Shown here one piece after another: positions 47,196 through 54,862 of a stretch of DNA of 64,000 nt. The number at the start of each line of letters is the position of its first letter. Position 1 is the first letter of the stretch. The notes beneath the pieces were generated by a model. It made no database searches and had not been told where the DNA came from. It worked only from the letters and a program-made list of their open reading frames with translations. This DNA comes from Fusobacterium perfoetens ATCC 29250 (GTDB lineage: Bacteria > Fusobacteriota > Fusobacteriia > Fusobacteriales > Fusobacteriaceae), in contig NZ_KK211416.1 of assembly GCF_000622245.1 (NCBI RefSeq), positions 354,296 through 418,295 on the forward strand, in the 5' to 3' direction. Both the position numbers and the translations under genes were made by a program.

Positions 47196-48479
47196 TTAGA
47201 ATTTTTTTACAAAGTTAAATCCAATACTTCTTATATCTTTTTCATATTTAATTCCATTAAATGTTGTAGAATCATAGAAGTAGTGGTTGTAAGCTATTGT
47301 CCATTCTGTAGTTTCGTTTTGTTGAATTTTAAATCCTGTACCAACCATTATAGAATCTATTGCATATTCTGTAGCTGCATAAGTAGTTCCTTTTGCTCCT
47401 GTATCAGCATAGTTAAATCCAACTAACCAAGATACTTTTTCATTTAATTTATATTCAGAACCTAAAGAAACTTCCCATCCATTATCATAATCATATCTTC
47501 CAGGGTCATCTCCTACTCTGTCCATTTTTGCATCTTTGTTAAAATAGTAGTTTCCACCTATAAATGTTGTCCAATCATCAGTTACTTTATATGAAGCTCC
47601 TAAAGCCATTAAAGCTGGTAAATCTCTTCTAGTTTTTAATCCATCAGCATAAACAGGATAAATTCCTAATAATTGATCTGAAACTCCTTGGCCTGGTCTT
47701 AATACAGCAGTTGGATCTGTTATTGTTGCATCTGTTTTAAAATCTAATTTTACTCTACTATCATATCTAAATCCAATATTTAATCTATCATTAGCAGCAT
47801 AGTTTAAACCTAATTGAACTCCTACACCAAAGGCTGTTCTTTCTGAATCAATTGAAACTGGTAAATAAACTGGTGATGCCCCTCCTGATAAAGTAACTGG
47901 ATATTTAGTACTTGCCTCTAAAGTTCTTAATCCATAAACTGCTCTTAATCCTAAAGACATTGATAATTTTTCATCTACATTCCAAGCTTTACCAATAGTC
48001 ATTTGAGCATATTGATTTGAACCTTTAAGATTTGTATCTTTTAATAATTCATTCATATTTACTAATCCTGATGAAGTAGGAACATCTGGTAAAGGAATTC
48101 CATTTTTATATTCTAATGAAGCTCCTCCAGCTACTGCACCAAAAGTCCAGAATAAAGCTCCATCATCAGTTTTTTTATAAATTGCAAAATTAGGAATTGG
48201 AGATGATAAATCTGTATCAAATCCTTTTCCATTATAATTATTATCTGTCATTTTTTGGTCTCCAAAAGCATATTGGATTCCACCAGCGAAATATGTTCCA
48301 TTTTCTAATCTCATTAATCCTGCTGGGTTGAAGTTAACTGTAGTTCCATAGTTGATAGCTCCTTGTTGAGCTGGGTTTGCTCCATACTCAGCTGTATAGT
48401 TTTGAACATGGTCTATAGAAGCACCAAATGCTGTAGCACTAACTAATAAAGATGCTATTGTTAATTTTTTTAAATTCAT
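47196..48479 (-). CDS. OmpP1/FadL-family outer-membrane transport protein
   Basis: A 427-residue exported beta-barrel protein. The signal peptide ends S-A-T-A-F-G-A. The mature N-terminus contains N-P-A-Q-Q-G-A-I-N-Y-G, then N-F-N-P-A-G-L-M-R-L, the N-P-A-G hatch signature of FadL proteins. The C-terminus ends in F-N-F-V-K-K-F, a typical barrel terminal strand closing on Phe. FadL proteins import long-chain fatty acids or other hydrophobic molecules. I use the ATG at 48479 behind GGAGG; the longer upstream reading lacks a signal peptide at the right place. A promoter lies at 48524-48553. Confidence 0.88.
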   Translation of the reverse strand: MNLKKLTIASLLVSATAFGASIDHVQNYTAEYGANPAQQGAINYGTTVNFNPAGLMRLENGTYFAGGIQYAFGDQKMTDNNYNGKGFDTDLSSPIPNFAIYKKTDDGALFWTFGAVAGGASLEYKNGIPLPDVPTSSGLVNMNELLKDTNLKGSNQYAQMTIGKAWNVDEKLSMSLGLRAVYGLRTLEASTKYPVTLSGGASPVYLPVSIDSERTAFGVGVQLGLNYAANDRLNIGFRYDSRVKLDFKTDATITDPTAVLRPGQGVSDQLLGIYPVYADGLKTRRDLPALMALGASYKVTDDWTTFIGGNYYFNKDAKMDRVGDDPGRYDYDNGWEVSLGSEYKLNEKVSWLVGFNYADTGAKGTTYAATEYAIDSIMVGTGFKIQQNETTEWTIAYNHYFYDSTTFNGIKYEKDIRSIGFNFVKKF

Positions 48480-48523
48480 TGTAAATTTCCTCCATAAAAA
48501 TACATTCGTAATCATACGTATAT

Positions 48524-48553
48524 AATATAACATATGTTTCTATAAAAAATCAA
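48524..48553 (-). promoter_or_regulatory. Promoter of the FadL-like gene
   Basis: Minus strand: TTGATT (48548-48553), 18-base spacer, TATATT (48524-48529), about 45 bases before the start codon. Confidence 0.5.
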
Positions 48554-48627
48554 GAAAATTTTTTAAAACTTTTTTAATATTTTTAACTTTTATTTATTAT
48601 TAAATAAAAAAATATACCTAACAAAAG

Positions 48628-49152
48628 TTAGATATATTCTCTATAAATAAAATTATTAAATTTTTTTTCAAAATTTATTTTATAGTTTTTAAAATTAATT
48701 TTTGGAAAATAAGTATCTCCTAAATACTCACCATTAATATGAGAAATACAAAGTTTATCAAATTTTTTCTTTTGAATAAACTCATTATATATACTTCCCC
48801 CACCAATTATAAAAATATCTTTATTATAATTATTTTCAAAATTTATTTTTTTATAAAATTCTAGTCCATCTTCAATATTAGAAAAAACTATAATTTTATT
48901 TAATAAATCTTCAAATTTATATAATTTATTTTTTTCTATTTTAAATTCTGAATCTAAACTTTTACTTATAACTATATTTACTCTGTTAGGTAGAGGTTTT
49001 CCTATACTTTCAAAAGTTTTTCTACCCATAAGTAAAAAATTATCAGTAGTTTTTTCTTTAAATAATTTTAAATCTTCAGGAATATCCCAAGGAATTTTAT
49101 TTCTGTCTCCAATAAGATAATTTTTATCTATTGCAACAATAATATTTATCAT
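48628..49152 (-). CDS. folA: Dihydrofolate reductase
   Basis: A 174-residue DHFR. The opening M-I-N-I-I-V-A-I-D and I-P-W-D-I-P-E-D-L-K-L-F carry the substrate-binding Trp and Asp, L-M-G-R-K-T-F-E-S-I-G is the cofactor loop, and I-I-G-G-G-S-I-Y is the second NADPH loop. It reduces dihydrofolate for thymidylate and purine synthesis. The ATG at 49152 is used: it follows GGAG and lies just after the trmL stop, whereas a longer start at 49164 would overlap trmL. The trmL-folA pair is an operon. Confidence 0.95.
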   Translation of the reverse strand: MINIIVAIDKNYLIGDRNKIPWDIPEDLKLFKEKTTDNFLLMGRKTFESIGKPLPNRVNIVISKSLDSEFKIEKNKLYKFEDLLNKIIVFSNIEDGLEFYKKINFENNYNKDIFIIGGGSIYNEFIQKKKFDKLCISHINGEYLGDTYFPKINFKNYKINFEKKFNNFIYREYI

Positions 49153-49153
49153 A

Positions 49154-49612
49154 TTATTCTCCAAAATTAAAATCAGTTTGTCTTAAAGCTTCATATAATA
49201 TAATTGCTGCTGAATTTGAAAGGTTTAAAGAACGTCCCATTTCTATCATAGGAATAGTTATACATTTATCTGGATTAGCATCTAATATTTCTTTTGGTAA
49301 TCCTCTTGATTCTGGTCCAAATATTATAAAATCATTCTCTTTAAACTTTACATCACAATATCTATTTTTACATTTTGTAGTTGCATAGTAAAAATTACCA
49401 TCAGGATTTCCCTTTAAAAAATCTTCATAACTATCCCATTCTTTAATTTTTACTAAATGCCAATAATCAAGTCCTGCTCTTTTAACATTTTTTTCATCTA
49501 AAGAAAAACCAAGAGGTTTTATAAGATGAAGAGTTGAATTTGTAAGTACACAAGAACGTCCAATATTTCCTGTATTATAAGGAATTTCTGGCTCATATAA
49601 AACTATATTCAT
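49154..49612 (-). CDS. trmL: tRNA (cytidine/uridine-34 2'-O)-methyltransferase TrmL
   Basis: A 152-residue SPOUT methyltransferase of TrmL length. It begins M-N-I-V-L-Y-E-P-E-I-P-Y-N-T-G-N-I-G-R. Later come F-G-P-E-S-R-G-L-P and I-P-M-I-E-M-G-R-S-L-N-L-S-N-S, which form the knotted SAM site. It methylates the wobble ribose of tRNA-Leu isoacceptors. It is upstream of folA with one base between stop and the next start. Confidence 0.94.
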   Translation of the reverse strand: MNIVLYEPEIPYNTGNIGRSCVLTNSTLHLIKPLGFSLDEKNVKRAGLDYWHLVKIKEWDSYEDFLKGNPDGNFYYATTKCKNRYCDVKFKENDFIIFGPESRGLPKEILDANPDKCITIPMIEMGRSLNLSNSAAIILYEALRQTDFNFGE

Positions 49613-49733
49613 ATATCCTCCTAAAATAAATTATTTGTTTTATTATTTTTACATTACATTTTAACATATTTTTTAAATAATATCATTAACTTTTATAAAT
49701 TTATACTAATAAATAATTTACAAAAAATTAAAG

Positions 49734-49783
49734 AGGTGTTGTATTTTATAAATTATTAATAATAAATAAAATTTACAACACCT
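49734..49783 (-). terminator. Long-loop terminator of the NSS transporter
   Basis: AGGTGTTGTA (49734-49743) pairs with TACAACACCT (49774-49783) around a 30-base A+T loop, 20 bases beyond the transporter stop. A U-rich stretch follows on the minus strand. Confidence 0.55.
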
Positions 49784-49802
49784 TATTATTAAAAATTAAT
49801 TT

Positions 49803-51116
49803 TTATCCTATGCTTCCATATATCATACCAAGAATTAATACTAAAGCTGTGCCTGGTACAAATAAATATTTTCCAATAGCTAAAACATATTTTCCTTTTT
49901 TACTAGTAGCTCCTTTATCTATTTCATCTATAATTTTTTGATTATCCATAAAGAAATAATAGAAGAATAAAACAATTAAAGCTCCTAAAGGAATTAATAT
50001 TACAGACATAAAATCAGCAAATTTTCCAAATAAATTCATATTCAAATCAAGTGGAATACCAATTAATACTAAAATAGTTCCAACAATAACACTTGCTTTT
50101 TTTCTTGAAACATTAAATTTATACATAAATGCTTCTACAGGTACTTCTAATTGATTTATTGCTGATGATACAGCAGCAAATATTACACTTAAAAAGAATA
50201 TTCCAGCTAAAATTTTTCCTCCAGCTATTTGAGAGAAAATTGCTGGTACTGTGATAAATAATAACCCTGGCCCAGCTCCTGGATTATGTCCTAAAGCAAA
50301 GGCAGCAGGAATAATTACAAATCCAGCCAATAAAGCTGCTATAGTATCTAATATACAAGTGTGAAATACTCCATTTGTAATATCCATATTGTCATCTACA
50401 TAACTTCCATAGACAAGTAAAGCTGAACCACTAAGTCCAACAGTAAAGAAAGATTGTCCTAAAGCCATAACCCAAGTCATTGGATTTGCTAATGCTTCCC
50501 ATTTTGGAGTAAGTAAATATTTTATTCCTTCTGTAGCTCCTGGTAAAGTTAAAGATTTTATCATAAGCCCTATAAAAATAATAAACATTAAAGGCATTAT
50601 AATCTTATTTAATTTTTCTATTCCTTTAACAACTCCTAAAGAAATAACTCCAATACTTATTATACCAGCTAATATATGCCAAATAATTGAATCAGATGTT
50701 CCTACAAAATTACCAAAATATTCTGCATAATTAACATTGTTCATATCTATAGTTACATAAGAATAAAAATATTTTATTATCCATCCAAAAACAATTACAT
50801 AGAATGTAAAAATTCCTGAAACAGATATTACTGAAATAAGAGGTAAATATTTAGCAAAAGGAAATTTTTTCTCTTGCATAAGTTCAGAAACTCCCATTAC
50901 CCCTTTTTTTATCATTCTTCCAAAAGAAATTTCTGATATAAGTCCAATATAAGCAAAGAAAGCCATAAATAAGAAATATGGAATAAGGAAAGCTCCTCCA
51001 CCAAAAGTACCTAATTTCCAAGAGAACATCCAAATGTTTCCAAGCCCTACAGCTGCTCCTACACATGATAGAATGAACCCAAGTCGGTTACTAAATTTTT
51101 CTCTTTTCTCTTTCAT
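49803..51116 (-). CDS. NSS-family sodium-coupled transporter, predicted tryptophan importer
   Basis: A 437-residue inner-membrane protein with 11-12 hydrophobic segments. The N-terminal sodium/substrate motif is C-V-G-A-A-V-G-L-G-N-I-W-M-F, as in LeuT and TnaT. Family length and sequence suit the bacterial NSS transporters of hydrophobic amino acids. The substrate is inferred from the 5' leader: a leader peptide with three consecutive Trp codons (51283-51354) and a Trp-type attenuator precede the gene, so expression should rise when charged tRNA-Trp is scarce. Tryptophan uptake is therefore the best guess. Start ATG behind GGAGGAC. Confidence 0.85.
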   Translation of the reverse strand: MKEKREKFSNRLGFILSCVGAAVGLGNIWMFSWKLGTFGGGAFLIPYFLFMAFFAYIGLISEISFGRMIKKGVMGVSELMQEKKFPFAKYLPLISVISVSGIFTFYVIVFGWIIKYFYSYVTIDMNNVNYAEYFGNFVGTSDSIIWHILAGIISIGVISLGVVKGIEKLNKIIMPLMFIIFIGLMIKSLTLPGATEGIKYLLTPKWEALANPMTWVMALGQSFFTVGLSGSALLVYGSYVDDNMDITNGVFHTCILDTIAALLAGFVIIPAAFALGHNPGAGPGLLFITVPAIFSQIAGGKILAGIFFLSVIFAAVSSAINQLEVPVEAFMYKFNVSRKKASVIVGTILVLIGIPLDLNMNLFGKFADFMSVILIPLGALIVLFFYYFFMDNQKIIDEIDKGATSKKGKYVLAIGKYLFVPGTALVLILGMIYGSIG

Positions 51117-51150
51117 TTTTCAGTCCTCCATTAAAATTAAAATTATATAT

Positions 51151-51184
51151 AAAAAAATGACTATCAAATGTATCTGATAGTCAT
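51151..51184 (-). terminator. Attenuator terminator (segments 3:4) of the Trp leader
   Basis: ATGACTATCA (51157-51166) pairs perfectly with TGATAGTCAT (51175-51184). On the minus strand the hairpin is followed by U7. It lies 35 bases before the transporter start, so it ends transcription before the gene. Confidence 0.85.
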
Positions 51185-51209
51185 TATTAATCATTTTAAA
51201 TATTACATA

Positions 51210-51256
51210 CAGATACAAATTATTGAAATTTCCAAAACAAAATTAGTTTGTATCTG
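51210..51256 (-). promoter_or_regulatory. Alternative-pairing segments 1 and 2 of the attenuator
   Basis: On the minus strand CAGATACAAA (51256-51247, segment 1) can pair with TTTGTATCTG (51219-51210, segment 2). Segment 2 can instead pair through eight bases with CAGATACA inside the terminator hairpin (about 51176-51169), destroying it. A further AGATACATTT copy (51310-51301) lies directly before the Trp codons. These mutually exclusive pairings are what a ribosome-controlled attenuator needs. Confidence 0.65.
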
Positions 51257-51282
51257 TTTAATTAAACAATTACAAACTTATC

Positions 51283-51354
51283 TTAGAAACTCCACCACCA
51301 AAATGTATCTACAGAGGAAATATTTTTTCTAGTAATTAAATTGTAAATTTTCAT
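51283..51354 (-). CDS. Trp-rich leader peptide (attenuator)
   Basis: A 23-codon reading frame with an ATG at 51354 behind a perfect GGAGGG site. It begins M-K-I-Y-N-L-I-T-R-K and ends T-F-W-W-W-S-F before TAA. Trp19-Trp20-Trp21 (51292-51300) are consecutive UGG codons, in a genome where Trp is rare. Position between a strong promoter and an intrinsic terminator, ahead of an amino-acid transporter, identifies it as a regulatory leader peptide like TrpL. The peptide itself probably has no function; ribosome stalling on the Trp codons does. Confidence 0.85.
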   Translation of the reverse strand: MKIYNLITRKNISSVDTFWWWSF

Positions 51355-51392
51355 AAATATCCCTCCTTTTGTTTGTAATTTTTATTTCTTGT

Positions 51393-51421
51393 ATTTTATC
51401 ACTATGATATTTCATTGTCAA
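51393..51421 (-). promoter_or_regulatory. Promoter of the Trp leader
   Basis: Minus strand: TTGACA (51416-51421), 17-base spacer, TAAAAT (51393-51398), about 40 bases before the leader peptide. It begins 10 bases after the antiporter stop codon. No terminator separates the two, so some read-through from the antiporter is possible. Confidence 0.75.
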
Positions 51422-51431
51422 GTTTTTTTAT

Positions 51432-52643
51432 TTAATTTAATAATTTTTTTTGTCCTACTCTAATTCCAATAACTCCAATAGGGACAGAAACTATTATAGA
51501 TAAAACTCCTACAGCTAATAATATTTCTCCATGAGGTACTCCCATCATCAATGGAATTCCAGCCATAGCAGCCTGTACTGTGGCTTTCGGAATATAAGCA
51601 AGTCCACAAAAAAGTTTTTCATTATTATTTAAATTTGACCCAAATAAAGCTACACGAACTCCTATCATTCTACCAATAAGTCCTATTATAATTATTATAA
51701 GCCCTACTATACTAGAAGCAAATACAACCTTTATATTTACAGCTGCTCCTATTAAAACAAATAATAAAACTTCAGCAAATACCCAAATTTTATTAAATTT
51801 TAATGAAAGTCTTTGAGCAAGTTCTGGATATTTTTCTAAAATCATAAATCCCATAGCCATTATTCCTAAAAGACTAGCCATTGGAAATAAATTTAAAACT
51901 TCTATTTGATGAAATACTATAGCAATCATTAAAAATAAAATTGCCTTTCTTGTATCTCTAATATGATATGCTTTAAAAAATTTAACAAGTAAAATTCCAA
52001 CTAAAACTCCTAAAACTAATCCACTTATAATACTCATAGGAATTTTTAAAAGTTCTTTATAAATATTTACACCTTTTCCTAAAGCCATTGACAAAAAAGA
52101 TGAAAATAAAGTTATAGCAAATATATCATCTATTGAAGCTCCAGCTAAAATTATTGTTGGAATTTCTCTTTCTTTTCCTAGATTTTTTTCTTTTAAAGTT
52201 AACATTTCTGGTACAACTACTGCTGGTGATACAGCTGCTATTATAAACCCTAAACAACCTGAAATAGCAAAAGAATATCCAAGTAAAATATGAGTGATTA
52301 ACATAATAGTAAATCCTTCAAAAAGACAAGGTAAAGCTGCCATTTTTATGGCTGTTTTACCTATTTTTTTAAGAACTTCCCTATCAATTCCTAGCCCTGC
52401 TCTAATTAAAATTACAATTAAAGCACAAAGTCTTAAATCAGGAGATATCTGTAAAATTTTATCAGATATAAAAAATGATTCTAAAAATTTTAAATTTAAT
52501 GTATTTACAAAATAATCTTTAGAATATTCTCCTAATAAAATTCCTGTGAAAAGCATTCCTAAAAGCCCTGGAAGTCTTAACTTTTCAAAAACTTTAGCCA
52601 ATGATATGGCTATTAAAATAAAAACTGCAAAACTAAATAACAT
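51432..52643 (-). CDS. Monovalent cation:proton antiporter (CPA family)
   Basis: A 403-residue inner-membrane protein with about 12 hydrophobic segments. G-L-L-G-M-L-F-T-G-I-L-L-G opens the first repeat, and the ion-binding region is I-L-A-G-A-S-I-D-D-I-F-A-I-T-L, with the paired aspartates of CPA antiporters. The R-A-G-L-G-I-D segment is also typical. There is no C-terminal TrkA domain, which separates it from the KefB/KefC group. It probably exchanges Na+ or K+ for H+. It lies behind its own promoter and a structured leader with a terminator (52668-52803), suggesting RNA-level control. Confidence 0.82.
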   Translation of the reverse strand: MLFSFAVFILIAISLAKVFEKLRLPGLLGMLFTGILLGEYSKDYFVNTLNLKFLESFFISDKILQISPDLRLCALIVILIRAGLGIDREVLKKIGKTAIKMAALPCLFEGFTIMLITHILLGYSFAISGCLGFIIAAVSPAVVVPEMLTLKEKNLGKEREIPTIILAGASIDDIFAITLFSSFLSMALGKGVNIYKELLKIPMSIISGLVLGVLVGILLVKFFKAYHIRDTRKAILFLMIAIVFHQIEVLNLFPMASLLGIMAMGFMILEKYPELAQRLSLKFNKIWVFAEVLLFVLIGAAVNIKVVFASSIVGLIIIIIGLIGRMIGVRVALFGSNLNNNEKLFCGLAYIPKATVQAAMAGIPLMMGVPHGEILLAVGVLSIIVSVPIGVIGIRVGQKKLLN

Positions 52644-52667
52644 ATTTCCTCCTTAAAAATAAAAAAA

Positions 52668-52766
52668 CTTCTACAAACGAAAAAAACATTTGTAGAAGCT
52701 ATCATCTTAGTTATAAGCATTTTACACATAAGTGCTTGGAGAGCCTCATCTCCAATTATTATTTTT
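52668..52766 (-). ncRNA. Structured leader of the antiporter gene, riboswitch candidate
   Basis: From a promoter (-35 TTGTAA 52798-52803, 17-base spacer, -10 TATAAT 52775-52780) the minus-strand transcript runs about 100 bases. It meets an intrinsic terminator, CTTCTACAAA/TTTGTAGAAG (52698-52689 with 52677-52668, then U7), 25 bases before the antiporter ATG. The region between holds a perfect 7-pair hairpin with loop UGAGGC (52736-52755) and a conserved-looking A-C-U-A-A-G-A-U-G-A-U stretch. No open frame runs through it. This is a typical riboswitch layout; the antiporter target makes Na+/Li+ or c-di-AMP sensing plausible, but I could not match a class. Confidence 0.55.
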
Positions 52767-52774
52767 ACAGACTT

Positions 52775-52803
52775 ATTATATCTTATTTTTTTTAAAGTTA
52801 CAA
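52775..52803 (-). promoter_or_regulatory. Promoter of the antiporter leader
   Basis: Minus strand: TTGTAA (52798-52803), 17-base spacer, TATAAT (52775-52780). Confidence 0.6.
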
Positions 52804-52871
52804 GAAAAAATTTTTTTAACAAATAAAATCATTGGAATTCAAGAATTTTATTCAGTTTTTAAAAAAATATG

Positions 52872-52900
52872 TTGACAAAAAATTAAATATTTGATAGAAT
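52872..52900 (+). promoter_or_regulatory. tRNA-Gly promoter
   Basis: TTGACA (52872-52877), 17-base spacer, TAGAAT (52895-52900), ten bases before the tRNA. Confidence 0.8.
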
Positions 52901-52909
52901 TATTTTGTT

Positions 52910-52985
<76 letters not shown>

Positions 52986-53017
52986 TTTTTTTATAAAAAT
53001 ATTCATAATTATTCCCT

Positions 53018-53045
53018 AAAGAACTAAAAATTTAGTTCTTTTTTA
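53018..53045 (+). terminator. Terminator of tRNA-Gly
   Basis: AAAGAACTAAA (53018-53028), two-base centre, TTTAGTTCTTT (53031-53041), then more U. Confidence 0.75.
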
Positions 53046-53073
53046 TTTTTTTGTAAAATTTCTTTTTATAAAA

Positions 53074-53118
53074 AACTACATCTTTCCTCTTAAAGCATTT
53101 AAGACAAAAGATGTAGTT
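53074..53118 (-). terminator. Terminator of the AGCS symporter gene
   Basis: AACTACATCTTT (53074-53085) pairs with AAAGATGTAGTT (53107-53118), with a U-run on the minus strand (A5 at 53071-53075 and beyond). Confidence 0.7.
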
Positions 53119-53139
53119 AGTAAATTTATAAATCTTTAA

Positions 53140-54522
53140 TTATTTTTTTAATTTTCTATTTTCTTCTTTTAAAATTATTTCATATTTTCTTAACTCTGAT
53201 ATTGCTTCTTTTGCTAATGGTGTTAAACAAATTATATTTATAACTGTCATTATTCCTAAACCAAAATCAGCTAATGACCATACAAAGAAATTTTGTTTTA
53301 CCCCACCAATATAAACCATTAAAATTATAAGAAGTTGATATACAATATTAATTCCTGTTTTTTCTGTTAAATAATTAAGGGCGTTTCTTCCATAAAAAGT
53401 TACAGCAAGAATTGTACTTAATGAGAAAAAGAAAATAACAACAACTGTAAATGGAAGTCCTACTATTCCTATATGACTTTTTATAGCTTCTTGGAATAAA
53501 GCCATACCACTTAATTCTTTTCCATTTAATATCATTCCTTGAACTCCAGTTACATTTTTAGCTCCAGCTAAAAGAACAACAAAGGCTGTAGCACTACATA
53601 CTAATAAGGTATCTACAAAAACTCCTAAAGCTTGAACCATTCCTTGTTTTGCTGGTTGGTCAATATCAACTACTGCTGCTGCATAGTTAGAATCTCCACT
53701 TCCAGCTTCATTTGAGAATAATCCTCTTCTAACTCCTTGCATTATTACAATTCCTATAGCTCCTCCAGCTATCTCTTTTGTTCCAAAAGCTTTTGAGAAT
53801 ATATCTACTATCATCATTGGAATTGAAGAAATATTTGTAAGAATTATATAAAGAACAACTCCTAAATATAATCCAGCCATTATAGGAACTATTTTATTAA
53901 GAGAAGTTATAATTACATCTTTCTTTCCTCTTCCAAATATAATAGCTGCTACTATTACTGTTAAAGTTATTGATACCCAACTTTGTTTTATATTATAAGC
54001 ACTAGCTACAGATTCTGTTATTGAGTTTGACATAACTTGAGTAACTCCTATATAACAAATTATAGAAGCTATTGCATATAATCCTCCAAGCCATCCAAGT
54101 TTTAATCTTTTTCTAATAATCCAAGGTGTTCCACCAATATAATTTCCATCTTTATTTTTCTCTCTATAAATAACTGCCAAAGTAGATTCAATAAAAGATG
54201 TTGCTGCTCCAAATAAAGCTACTAACCACATCCAGAATAATGAACCAGGTCCTCCAACTGTTATTGCAGCCACAACTCCAGCTATATTTCCAGCTCCAAC
54301 TCTACAAGCTGTTCCTAAAAAAAATGTTTCTATAGAACTTATTCCATTTTCTTTTTTTTCTTCATTTGTAAATACTGATAATATAGGTCCAAGTAATCTA
54401 AATTGCATAAATTTTGTTCCTAATGTAGCTAAAATCGCCGCTCCTATTAGTAATACAACTAAAATATTTTTTCCCCATAACAGATTATTTACTCCGTCAA
54501 CTAAATTTTTAAAAATTTCCAT
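53140..54522 (-). CDS. Alanine/glycine:cation symporter (AGCS family)
   Basis: A 460-residue inner-membrane protein with about 11 hydrophobic segments. Family signatures include G-T-A-C-R-V-G-A-G-N-I-A-G-V, the long block around F-S-N-E-A-G-S-G-D-S-N-Y-A-A-A, and F-F-F-S-L-S-T-I-L-A-V-T-F-Y-G. These transporters import alanine or glycine with Na+. Its start lies behind a weak GGGA site. Two copies of a 10-base element lie in the 340-base region upstream (54608-54681) and may be operators. The substrate choice between Ala and Gly cannot be read from the sequence. Confidence 0.93.
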   Translation of the reverse strand: MEIFKNLVDGVNNLLWGKNILVVLLIGAAILATLGTKFMQFRLLGPILSVFTNEEKKENGISSIETFFLGTACRVGAGNIAGVVAAITVGGPGSLFWMWLVALFGAATSFIESTLAVIYREKNKDGNYIGGTPWIIRKRLKLGWLGGLYAIASIICYIGVTQVMSNSITESVASAYNIKQSWVSITLTVIVAAIIFGRGKKDVIITSLNKIVPIMAGLYLGVVLYIILTNISSIPMMIVDIFSKAFGTKEIAGGAIGIVIMQGVRRGLFSNEAGSGDSNYAAAVVDIDQPAKQGMVQALGVFVDTLLVCSATAFVVLLAGAKNVTGVQGMILNGKELSGMALFQEAIKSHIGIVGLPFTVVVIFFFSLSTILAVTFYGRNALNYLTEKTGINIVYQLLIILMVYIGGVKQNFFVWSLADFGLGIMTVINIICLTPLAKEAISELRKYEIILKEENRKLKK

Positions 54523-54862
54523 ATAAATCCCTGCCTTTTATAATGTTTTACTATATAAGTATATCATTCCTAATATTAAAAAAAAAAGATAACAATATTT
54601 TTTATTTTTTGTTCGATATTTAAGTTTTTATCTCTTTAGTTTTAATAGTTTTTAAAAAAAATAATTAAATATTTGTTCGATTTATTTTTATTTTTAAGAA
54701 AAAAATAGATATTAATACAATTTTTTCTACATAATATATTAAATAAAAAGACAAAATCTTTATTATTTTCATAAATATAAAATTTTTGTAATTGAAAATA
54801 TTTTTATAGAGATAAATTTTATATTTATAAAAAGAAGATATTAACTTAATAATATCCTCTCT
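54523..54862 (-). promoter_or_regulatory. AGCS upstream region with duplicated decamer; terminator of the selenium operon
   Basis: No gene is present. The decamer TTTGTTCGAT (minus strand ATCGAACAAA) occurs at 54608-54617 and 54672-54681, 64 bases apart (about six helical turns), in DNA that otherwise contains almost no C or G. This suggests a paired operator upstream of the symporter. Near 54832-54862 an inverted repeat (AGAAGATATTA with TAATATCCTCT, one mismatch) probably ends the minus-strand operon whose last gene stops at 54863. Confidence 0.4.

Noticed and set aside
49152-49164. Longer folA start overlapping trmL
   Set aside because: The ATG at 49152 follows a ribosome site and gives the standard DHFR N-terminus.
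51210-51431. T-box riboswitch before the NSS transporter
   Set aside because: No T-box consensus; a Trp-rich leader peptide and alternative pairings explain the region.
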